Origin: Phaeospirillum sp.
GTDB lineage: Bacteria; Pseudomonadota; Alphaproteobacteria; Rhodospirillales; Magnetospirillaceae
DNA length: 37,987 bases
Assembly: GCA_030824585.1 (NCBI GenBank)
Contig: JAVBXM010000027.1
Coordinates: 1-37,987 of the forward strand
Direction of reading: 5' to 3'
Position 1 is the stretch's first letter, and every line of letters begins with the position of its first letter. The notes beneath the pieces are model-generated. The model did not search any database. It was not told the origin of the DNA and saw only the letters and a program-made list of their open reading frames with translations. The position numbers and the translations under genes are program-made. Below, piece by piece: positions 6,651-13,869 of this stretch.

Positions 6651-9192
6651 TCTGGCAATACAGAACATAGGTGACGAGGGAGCGCAGGCGGGCCGGATTG
6701 ATCGGTTTGGGCAGGAATTCCAGGCCGCGCCGCTGAAGCTGGTCGGGGATGGCCTTGGACTGGTCCGCCGATATGACCAGGGCCGGCTTTTCCTGTCCCG
6801 CGTGCTTCTTGAGCGTGTCGAGGACGTCCAGCGCGGTCAGCCCGTCTTCCAGATGGAAGTCGATGATCAGCAGGTCGGGGCGCTTCCTGGACAGGGAGAT
6901 GGCCTCTTCCACCGTCGAGGCGGCAAGGGTTTCGCAGCCCCATCCGCCCAGAATGGTGGTGAGGGCGTCGCGGGACTTGATGTCGTCGTCGAGCACCAGT
7001 ATCCGCCGCCCGGCAAGGGGGGCCGACGCCCCTTGAACAAGGGAGGTGCCGCCCGTCGCCCGCGGAAGATGGCCGGTGTCGATGCACACGGCAAAGGTCG
7101 AGCCGCGGCCTTCGGTCGAATGCACGACAAGCTTCAGACCCAGGATATCGGCGAAGTTCTTGGCGATGGTCAGCCCCAGCCCCGAGCCGTGCGAATCGTT
7201 CGGGCCGCCGGCGTCGAGGCTGCGATAGGGTTCGAAGATGTCTTGCAGCCGGTCCTTGGGAATGCCGATGCCGTTGTCGTGGACCTCGACCATGATCTGG
7301 TCGCCGCGCCGGCGGCATCCCACCAGGACGCGGCCGGACCGGGTATAGCGAATGGCGTTGGCGAGGAAATTGCGCAGGATGCGCTGAAGCAAGCCCTTGT
7401 CGGTGTGCAGCACCGCCCCGCTCTGGACGATCCGGAGCGACAGCCCCTTGCGGCGCGCCTGTGGCGCGTACTCGGCCTCCAGTTGCGCCAACTGGGGGCC
7501 GATGGCGAAGTGGGATGGATGGGTCGCGAAACCTCCGGCCTCGAGTTTCGATACGTCGAGGAAGTCGGCCAGCATCTCCTCGGCGGCCTCCAGCGCTCCT
7601 TCGATGCGGCCCAGGAGGGACATTCCCGAGGAGGAGAGGTCCTCTTCCATCAACGCCCCCAGCAGCAGCCGGGCGGCATTCAGCGGCTGCTGGAGATCGT
7701 GGCTGACCGAGGCGAGGAAATTGGTCTTGCTGAGATTGGCCCGCTCGGCCTCCGCCTTGGCCGCCGTCAGGGCAACCTCGACCTCGCGCCGCGCGATCAG
7801 CTCCTGGCTGAGCTTGCGGTTCAGTTCGACGATATCCTCGGTTCGGAGTTGAACCGTCTTTTCCAGCAGGACGTTGTTTTGGAACAGCGAGAACGTGTCG
7901 CTGGGGATGGTCATGCTGCGCTCGATGCGCCGCAGCAGAACCTGGATGGTCTTGCGCAGCTTGGCGTTCTCGTGCTCCAGCCGCTCGCATTCGGTCTGGG
8001 TGTCGGCGGAGGCCGGCTGGATGGGGCCCGCCTCGGGCCGCTCGATCCCCACCGACTGGCCGAAGGCGATGCCGGTAAAGGTGTTGTTGAGGTGCATGCC
8101 GTTGATCTGCTCGCCATAGGCGGAAAAGCCGATCACCCGGTTTTCGCCGAACAGCCTGGCGATGTCCGGTCCCAGGTCGAGCGACGTCGCCTCGACGCGG
8201 CGCATGACGCAGTCGATGCCCAGCACCGCCACCGGCGAGCCGATGGCGGCTTGAACGGCCTCGAAGGACCGCTTGAGGTTGGGGATCATGCCGGTGTTGC
8301 GTCCGATGCTCAGCGGCACGCCCTCGTCGATGGCGCAGGCCATCTTCAGGCTGTTGTCGTCCATGATGTTGCTGGGGCTGCGGGCGTACCACGAGCCGCC
8401 GATGCGCACCACCAGGGGCGGCAGCAGCATCTTCTTCGCCCGCAATTCCTCGATGTCGCATCCCACCATCCGGGCGTATTCCAGCCCGGCGCTGTCGCCG
8501 TTCAGCTCGGTGATGATCCGGCGGTCGGGATCGGCGCCGGTGACGATGGCCTGTTCGCCGTTGCCGACGAAGTGCTGGGACGAGAACACCCTGAACGGCA
8601 GAACGGTGTGAACCAGGGTAAGGGTGGCGGCGTTGGAATAGAAGCGGCCCCGGTACAGGACCTGGGTCGCGGCGATCCTCATGTCGTCGCCGGCCGAGCC
8701 GCCGAACAGCGGCAGGCCGCCCAGCGCCGTGTTCAGGGTGCTGATCACCTGTTCCTCGGCGCAGCACATCCCGTCGATCAGCATCAGGGCGAAGGTGTTG
8801 TGCGACGCGGGCTCGATACCGCGCTGGCGCAACTGGTTCTGCAGGTCCTCGACCACCACCCTGATCTGGGCGGGCTTGAAGTGGGAGATGTCGAGGATGA
8901 TGTCGGATACGGCGACGCAGGCCTCCTCGGCGATGCTGAGCCCGGTCATGCCGCCGTCGGTGTAGCCCGCCGTGGAAATTTCGCCGGCCGTGGTGCAGCC
9001 CACCAGCGCCGTCCCGCCGAAGAACTCCCGGAGCGCCTGTTCCAGCAGGGGCTGGTCGTAGCGCTTGGAGCAGAAGATCGCCGTGAAGTCCGAGCGCTGA
9101 TGCGCAAGGGCGGCGTGAAGCTCGCGAACCGCCTCGAAGGGATCGGATTTCGTCGACGCCGCCTGATGGATCATCGTGTTGGATACAGCCAA
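6640..9192 (-). CDS. Soluble FIST-domain hybrid sensor histidine kinase/response regulator
   Basis: 850 aa from a TTG at 9192 with GAGAGG 7 nt upstream; an ATG at 9174 has no ribosome site. No membrane helices are seen. Residues about 25-235 are FIST_N ('ALVGCTTAGEIS', 'LPLFGGSAGDD'), and about 240-385 FIST_C ending in 'NNTFTGIAFGQSVG'. A coiled coil (395-490) follows, then HisKA with His498 in 'ASVSHDLQQPLN', HATPase_c with 'FLANAIRYTR', 'DNGIGIP' and 'GSGLGLTIAKNF', and a C-terminal receiver (about 722-845) with 'VLDDDIKS', Asp near 774 in 'LLIIDFHLED' and 'LPKPINP'. FIST domains are thought to bind small ligands such as amino acids. It starts 47 nt after the UbiU-like gene, at the end of the amine-oxidation block, so an amine, amino acid or pathway product is a reasonable signal. 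A possible partner is the orphan LuxR regulator at 28562. Confidence 0.88.
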   Translation of the reverse strand: MAVSNTMIHQAASTKSDPFEAVRELHAALAHQRSDFTAIFCSKRYDQPLLEQALREFFGGTALVGCTTAGEISTAGYTDGGMTGLSIAEEACVAVSDIILDISHFKPAQIRVVVEDLQNQLRQRGIEPASHNTFALMLIDGMCCAEEQVISTLNTALGGLPLFGGSAGDDMRIAATQVLYRGRFYSNAATLTLVHTVLPFRVFSSQHFVGNGEQAIVTGADPDRRIITELNGDSAGLEYARMVGCDIEELRAKKMLLPPLVVRIGGSWYARSPSNIMDDNSLKMACAIDEGVPLSIGRNTGMIPNLKRSFEAVQAAIGSPVAVLGIDCVMRRVEATSLDLGPDIARLFGENRVIGFSAYGEQINGMHLNNTFTGIAFGQSVGIERPEAGPIQPASADTQTECERLEHENAKLRKTIQVLLRRIERSMTIPSDTFSLFQNNVLLEKTVQLRTEDIVELNRKLSQELIARREVEVALTAAKAEAERANLSKTNFLASVSHDLQQPLNAARLLLGALMEEDLSSSGMSLLGRIEGALEAAEEMLADFLDVSKLEAGGFATHPSHFAIGPQLAQLEAEYAPQARRKGLSLRIVQSGAVLHTDKGLLQRILRNFLANAIRYTRSGRVLVGCRRRGDQIMVEVHDNGIGIPKDRLQDIFEPYRSLDAGGPNDSHGSGLGLTIAKNFADILGLKLVVHSTEGRGSTFAVCIDTGHLPRATGGTSLVQGASAPLAGRRILVLDDDIKSRDALTTILGGWGCETLAASTVEEAISLSRKRPDLLIIDFHLEDGLTALDVLDTLKKHAGQEKPALVISADQSKAIPDQLQRRGLEFLPKPINPARLRSLVTYVLYCQTGH

Positions 9193-9239
9193 ACCGGCAC
9201 CTCTCCCGGTACGAATCCGCCGGTCCGGCCGAGGCCTGC

Positions 9240-10301
9240 TCACGGTGCCCCCATCACGGCGGCAGGTGCGGGAGCACCGTGGGCGGTGCCGGCTCCGTAG
9301 CGTTCGATAACCTCCCGGTAATAGCACATATAGCCCGTGGCGCAGAGATCCTGTCGCGCCCGCAGCCCTTGGGCAAAGGCGGCCACCGAGGCGTCGCTCT
9401 CCGCGTCCTCCAACCGGTCCAGGGTGGCCCGCACCATCTCGACGCTCTTGAGCTTGCGATCCAGCGGCCCTTCGCGGCCGGCGATCTTGACGGCGGCGAT
9501 GCCCGCCCCGGCCAGGGTGGGAACGGCGCACAGGCCGCAGGGGCCGAACGGCAGGCCGTTGGCGGTGACCGAGAAGCCGCAGCCGAAGCGGTACCACAGC
9601 CACTCGTCATGAAGGGCGTCGTTGGCGGCCAGCGCCTCGATTTCGGTCCCGGCCAGCCGGCGGCCGTCGACCCGGTCGTACTCCACGGCGTAGCGATCGA
9701 GGCAGATGGGCCCCCCCAGCCGCCCGGGCAGATGGATGGTGTGGCAATTGCCCTCCTCGAAGACGCAGCCGTCATTGAGGACGAAGGCCTCGAACTCCAG
9801 TTCGGGCCGGGCGGCGGCGATGGCGGTGATCTCGCCCAGGGTGACGTCGCGCGGCAACACCACGCGGCAGGCGCCCAATTCCCCCAGCAGAGCCGCCGCC
9901 CCGGCGTTGCGGCAGGCCAGCAGCGAACTGGCGTGCAGGCGGATGCCCAGGCCCCGCCGCCCCAGCCGGGCCAGCAGGCCGATGTCGCCGACGATCAGGG
10001 CGTGCCCGCCCATTCCCGCGAAGCGCTCCGCCAGTTCCTGCAATGCCCCCACCTGTTCGTCGGCATAGTGCTGGGCGTTCATCACCAGGGAGATGGTCGC
10101 GCCGTGGTCGGCGGCGATGGCGATGGCCTCGCCCAGTTCCTCGTAGCGGGTCAGGTTGCCGAATGCCCGGCGGTTGACCCCGGCGCTGCGGAACCGGTCG
10201 GTCCAGTCGGTGGGGACGATCCCGCAATAGATCTCGCGGGCGCCGGCCGCCGCCACGGCGGCCACCTCGTCGACGCGGCTAATGGGGGCGACGATTTTCA
10301 T
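9240..10301 (-). CDS. U32 family protein, UbiU-like; candidate O2-independent hydroxylase subunit
   Basis: 353 aa U32 ('peptidase U32') TIM-barrel-type protein. The N-terminus MKIVAPISRVDEVAAVAAAG matches the family's 'AP.s..e...a...GA..iY.G' start ('GAREIYCGI'). Cys179 and Cys186 form C-x6-C, as in UbiU, followed by Cys200, Cys241 and C-x2-C at 255/258; four of these could bind a 4Fe-4S cluster. Characterised U32 members (UbiU/UbiV, RlhA, TrhP) perform O2-independent hydroxylations and none of these is a protease. The gene overlaps the UbiV-like gene by 23 nt, so the two products probably form a heterodimer like UbiU-UbiV. It is the last biogenesis-type gene of the qhp operon. A role in hydroxylating the QhpC tryptophan is inference; an unrelated RNA or quinone substrate is the alternative. 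Confidence 0.75.
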   Translation of the reverse strand: MKIVAPISRVDEVAAVAAAGAREIYCGIVPTDWTDRFRSAGVNRRAFGNLTRYEELGEAIAIAADHGATISLVMNAQHYADEQVGALQELAERFAGMGGHALIVGDIGLLARLGRRGLGIRLHASSLLACRNAGAAALLGELGACRVVLPRDVTLGEITAIAAARPELEFEAFVLNDGCVFEEGNCHTIHLPGRLGGPICLDRYAVEYDRVDGRRLAGTEIEALAANDALHDEWLWYRFGCGFSVTANGLPFGPCGLCAVPTLAGAGIAAVKIAGREGPLDRKLKSVEMVRATLDRLEDAESDASVAAFAQGLRARQDLCATGYMCYYREVIERYGAGTAHGAPAPAAVMGAP

Positions 10302-11169
10302 TCCAGTCTCCGTTGAGGACCAGCCGGTCGATCCAGCCTTCGGCCAGGGCCTCGGACAGGGCCGAGATCATGGACGGCGAATGGCGGTAGAATACGGTGT
10401 TGCCGCGCTGGAAGGTGGGCAGGTCGCCGGCCCCGGCATCCCCGCGCGACAACCCTCCCACATAGACCAGGCATTCCTTCCGGCACTCCTGTCCCGAGGT
10501 GAACTTGCCGCCCGGCGGCTGACCCAGCGATCCGATCCGGCAGGCCCGGCCCTTGACCGAGAAGCCATAGGGGGCGTGAACGGAAACCCGGGCGGTTTCC
10601 GAGCGGAAGTCGCCGGCATCGGCGAACGGCGGAACATCCATCTCGATGCGCGAAATGCCCATCATCGCCAGGACGGAGCCGAACGGGCCGGAATGGACGC
10701 CATGGGGATACAGGCGGGCCCATTCGGCCGAGGGCAGGCGGGGATCCTTGACCATCTTGCACAGCAATCGCCCGGCCACCGGTATCAGGTCGGGGCGGAT
10801 GTCGCGGAGCATGCGCAGCGTCCCCCAGTCGTTGGCCACCACCTCCGTTCCCCGCGCCAATCGCGGCAACAGGGCGGCCAGTGCCGCAAGGCCGGAATCC
10901 GACAGCGCCGGGGTGAGCAGGGCGAAGCCCAGCCCGGCCGCCCCGGCCAGCCCGATTGCCTGCTCCAGTTGCGGCTCGGACGGCAGCAGGGTTTCGCAGA
11001 ATTCCGAACCGAGATGGATGCGGGCCACCCTTTGCCCGTCGACGCCGTTCGGCAACGGCGGGGCCGGCCAGCCGAGCATTCCGGCGCAATCGGCCACCCG
11101 GGGCGGCCCGTTCTCCAGCAGCCGCTCCAGCGTTTTGGCCTGAACCAGGGCCAGGGCCACTTCGCTCAT
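10279..11169 (-). CDS. UbiV-like U32-related protein; candidate O2-independent hydroxylase partner subunit
   Basis: 296 aa. The N-terminal segment 'VARIHLGSEFCETLLPS' aligns by eye with the UbiV 'YLGEAVCSKR' region. Cys58, Cys210, Cys229 and Cys233 have the same logic as the four 4Fe-4S ligands of E. coli UbiV: one early Cys, then C-xn-C-x3-C. 'GTEVVANDWGTLRML' and 'LIPVAGRLLCKMVKDPR' give the barrel strands expected of the family. The ATG at 11169 overlaps the stop of the CcmF-like gene as ATGA and has GGGGAGG upstream. Together with the next gene it resembles a ubiU-ubiV pair, but no UbiT/SCP2 protein is adjacent and ubiquinone genes are absent. The operon setting argues for a substrate in amine dehydrogenase maturation. 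The family match is by motif reading, not by search. Confidence 0.65.
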   Translation of the reverse strand: MSEVALALVQAKTLERLLENGPPRVADCAGMLGWPAPPLPNGVDGQRVARIHLGSEFCETLLPSEPQLEQAIGLAGAAGLGFALLTPALSDSGLAALAALLPRLARGTEVVANDWGTLRMLRDIRPDLIPVAGRLLCKMVKDPRLPSAEWARLYPHGVHSGPFGSVLAMMGISRIEMDVPPFADAGDFRSETARVSVHAPYGFSVKGRACRIGSLGQPPGGKFTSGQECRKECLVYVGGLSRGDAGAGDLPTFQRGNTVFYRHSPSMISALSEALAEGWIDRLVLNGDWNENRRPH

Positions 11170-13184
11170 GCCCGCCTCCCCGAACGCCCGCCAGGCGTCG
11201 CCATGGCCAGCGCCGACAACAGGGCGACCGCAAGGCCCCCCCACATCCACGACACCAGGGGGAACGTCTTGACCACCACCGGCAGGTCATGGGGTTCGCC
11301 GGATTCCAGGGCGGGAAGCCAGACCTGGACGTCGCGCCACAGGCCGCGATGGATGAAGGGATCGATCATATGGCCACCTCCCGAAATGTGTCGGGCATAG
11401 CGGTAGTCGAGAATCTCGCAGACCATCCGCTGGGACCCCCGGAGCCCGGGTGGGAACGGGGTGTCGTCGCGGACATGGACCAATCCCTCGGCCCGCTCGA
11501 CTTCGATGCCGTCGCGTTCCAGCCGCCACACGGCTCGCGCCGCCGAAGGGGCGTTGGCGGCGGGGGGAAAGATGCCGACGCTCTGGCCGTCGGGCAGGGC
11601 GACCAGGGCCGCCGCCTGCTCGGGCCAGCGGATGATCCGCTGGGAGACGCTGTCGAAGACGGTGGCGGCAAGGAGCGATGCCAGCCCCGCGGCCATGCCC
11701 AGATGCAGGCTGGCCGCCAGGGCGGGCCTTGCCTGACGGTCCCGCAATGCCGTTGCAAGCCGCACCGCGCAGGCCAGTCCCAGATAGGCCAGCGCCGCCC
11801 ACAATCCGCCGATCCAGGCGAGGTGCGCGACGGTGCCCGCGGCGGTGATGCCGTCGCCGCCGAAATTGGCCGTCACCGGATCAAGGGCGATGGTCAGCCC
11901 CACCGCCAGGATGGCCGCCGCCGTCGCCGGGCGGCGGTGGCGGGGCAGCAGGGCGTGGCCGCCGGCCAGCGCCAGGGCCGCCACGGGCGGCAGCAGCCAG
12001 AGATTGATGGCCACCGGGTCGGGTTCCCACTGGGCGAAGGCCTGTTGCAGGGCCTTGGCCTCGTCGGGGGTGGCCCAGCGCAGCAGCATGTCCAGGAACG
12101 GCTTCAGGCTGCCCGGCCGGGGGAGATCGAGCAGCGCGGCAACCAGGGCATGCCCCAGGTGAAGCACCGCGATGGCGGCGCATCCCGCCATCAGCGCCAC
12201 GGCCATGTCGAGGGCGTCGCGGGGCTGCGCCGCCGGGGTGGCGGGCCGCCGCCACGCCGCCATGGCCGCCGCCACGGCCAGGACCGCCGCCAAACCGGCC
12301 AGCAGCGGCGCCGAGGTGTCGCCCACGTAGCGATGCGACGATGCCAGCATGGGCAGGCGGATGACGGCCATGCTGGCCAGGGCGAGGATGGCGGCGGCCA
12401 GTCCCAGCAGGGGATGCAGGACGGCAAAGCGCAGCCCCCGGCTGCGGCGGTGGGCTTCGTGGGTGTGAATCTGGGCGGTCAGGACCATCCAGACCGCGAA
12501 GATCGCGGTCTGCGCCGGGTCCCAGTGCCAGAACTGCCCGAAGGTGAAGTCCTGGTAGGCCCACCACATGCCGGCGGCAAGGCTGGCGCCCAGGATGATC
12601 CAGGCCGTCCGGACGCAGCCTCCCGCCAGATCGCTCCACTGGACCGAGCCCGGCCGGGCCAGGGCCTGGCAGGCGGCGCCGGCCGGGGCGATGATCAGCG
12701 CCAGGGCGGCCAGCAGCAGCGGGGGATGGATAGCCATCCACGGAGAGGCGAGATGGGAGTTGTGGCGGGGTCGCGGCCCGTTCAGGGCCTCGGCGGGCGT
12801 GACGTCGAAGGGACTCCACATCACCGTGCCGATGGCGAAGGCCAGGGCCAGCGCCTGGGCGCCGCGCCCGGCCCAGCCCTCGCCGGCGCTCCACCGCGCT
12901 CCCATCCCGGCGAGCAGCAGGGCCATCAGCAGCAGGGTTCCCTGGTCGCTGGCCCACAGGCCGGCCAGCCGCAACGGCCACGGCTGATCGCCGCCGGCAT
13001 GGCGGAACACCAGGGCGTTGCCGATGTCGCCGGTCAGGAAGCGGATTTCCAGCAAGACGACCGCGCCGGCTAGAAGCGCCACGGCGCATCCCCCCGCCAG
13101 GCGGCATGGACGGCCGGGCCCCGCCGCCACGGCCACGGCCAGCGCCGGCACGGCCAGCAGGGGCAGGGCGGCCTCAACCGGCAT
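11166..13184 (-). CDS. CcmF-like cytochrome c heme lyase subunit paralogue
   Basis: 672 aa polytopic membrane protein with the full CcmF layout. Early 'LWASDQGTLLLMALLLAG' matches the CcmF WGxHEGSLLL loop. 'WMAIHPPLLL' (His about 153) is the first periplasmic histidine. The WWD segment is 'MWWAYQDFTFGQFWHWDP' (about 206-222), then 'AQIHTHEA' (His about 240), 'SSHRYVGD' (His about 284) and 'VAHLAWIGG' (His about 454); these correspond to the four heme-liganding histidines of CcmF. The C-terminal periplasmic beta region and last helix 'WMWGGLAVALLSALAM' are also present. CcmF attaches heme to CxxCH motifs. I start at ATG 13184 (GGGAG upstream, 11-nt overlap with qhpE); an in-frame ATG at 13211 is possible. 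Encoded inside the qhp operon, it probably serves the diheme QhpA. It is a lone CcmF, with no CcmH or CcmE beside it. Confidence 0.85.
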   Translation of the reverse strand: MPVEAALPLLAVPALAVAVAAGPGRPCRLAGGCAVALLAGAVVLLEIRFLTGDIGNALVFRHAGGDQPWPLRLAGLWASDQGTLLLMALLLAGMGARWSAGEGWAGRGAQALALAFAIGTVMWSPFDVTPAEALNGPRPRHNSHLASPWMAIHPPLLLAALALIIAPAGAACQALARPGSVQWSDLAGGCVRTAWIILGASLAAGMWWAYQDFTFGQFWHWDPAQTAIFAVWMVLTAQIHTHEAHRRSRGLRFAVLHPLLGLAAAILALASMAVIRLPMLASSHRYVGDTSAPLLAGLAAVLAVAAAMAAWRRPATPAAQPRDALDMAVALMAGCAAIAVLHLGHALVAALLDLPRPGSLKPFLDMLLRWATPDEAKALQQAFAQWEPDPVAINLWLLPPVAALALAGGHALLPRHRRPATAAAILAVGLTIALDPVTANFGGDGITAAGTVAHLAWIGGLWAALAYLGLACAVRLATALRDRQARPALAASLHLGMAAGLASLLAATVFDSVSQRIIRWPEQAAALVALPDGQSVGIFPPAANAPSAARAVWRLERDGIEVERAEGLVHVRDDTPFPPGLRGSQRMVCEILDYRYARHISGGGHMIDPFIHRGLWRDVQVWLPALESGEPHDLPVVVKTFPLVSWMWGGLAVALLSALAMATPGGRSGRRA

Positions 13185-13869
13185 GGAGATGCTCCCGCTG
13201 GGGGCCGACATGGGTCGCTTCCGCTTCCAGCCGGGCCAGCACGTGGTCGTTGGTCGCCTCGGGGACGCGAAGCAGCAGGCGCGCCAGCCGCGCGGTAACG
13301 CGGGCGGTCGCCACGCTGGCTCCCGCCACCATTCCCCGCCGCCACTGCGCCGTCGGCGCGTCGGTCAGGCGGGGATTGGCTCCGAACCGGGCGCGGCCGT
13401 TCCCGATCACCGAAATGTCGTTGGCATGGCAGCGTCCGTCGCCGGTCACCGGGACGATTCCGGGATAGGCGGCGGGAAAGACCATGGTTCCCATGGCGGG
13501 AACGGCGGCCACCAGCAGGGCGCCCGCCTGGATGGCGGACGAGCACGCCTCGGCGAGGACGCGGCGGTCCTCGGCCAGCCCGAAGCTCATGTTGATGATC
13601 CGGGCGCCGTTCTCGACCAGCCAGCGCAGGCCGGCGGCGATGGCGGCGGCGGACGACACGCCGTCGGCGTCGAAGACCTGGGCGTTGATGATGGGGGCCG
13701 ACGGACTATCGGCGTGGATCAGTTCGGCCAGGGCGGTGCCGTGTCCCATCAGGTCGGGGCGGGCGGGGCCGTCGGCGATTTCACCGTTCCCGTCCATCCA
13801 GAAGCGGCGGGACAGCCGGGTGCTGCCGGCCAGATGCCCGGACAGGCCGGTATCGAGCAGGCCGATCAT
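13174..13869 (-). CDS. qhpE: Subtilisin-like serine protease QhpE, QhpC leader peptidase
   Basis: 231 aa, a minimal subtilase without signal peptide or prodomain, as expected for a cytoplasmic enzyme. The catalytic triad is Asp6 in 'MIGLLDTGLSGH', His43 in 'DLMGHGTALAEL' and Ser185 in 'MVAGASVATARVTARL'; 'ARIINMSFGLAED' is the usual strand near the oxyanion Asn region. In studied quinohemoprotein amine dehydrogenase systems QhpE cuts the 28-residue leader from the crosslinked QhpC before export. The ATG at 13869 overlaps the qhpF stop as ATGA. The same reading frame stays open far upstream across qhpF and qhpB, but that part is only GC-rich antisense-phase sequence. Confidence 0.85.
   Translation of the reverse strand: MIGLLDTGLSGHLAGSTRLSRRFWMDGNGEIADGPARPDLMGHGTALAELIHADSPSAPIINAQVFDADGVSSAAAIAAGLRWLVENGARIINMSFGLAEDRRVLAEACSSAIQAGALLVAAVPAMGTMVFPAAYPGIVPVTGDGRCHANDISVIGNGRARFGANPRLTDAPTAQWRRGMVAGASVATARVTARLARLLLRVPEATNDHVLARLEAEATHVGPQREHLHAG

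Noticed and set aside
6607-9300. 897-residue open frame on the plus strand
   Set aside because: Antisense to the FIST-domain kinase; lacks a ribosome site and shows no domain, as expected in GC-rich DNA with few stop codons.
9240-10301. Reading the U32 protein as a collagenase-type peptidase
   Set aside because: The peptidase name is historical; the cysteine pattern and the coupled UbiV-like partner point to the Fe-S hydroxylase branch.
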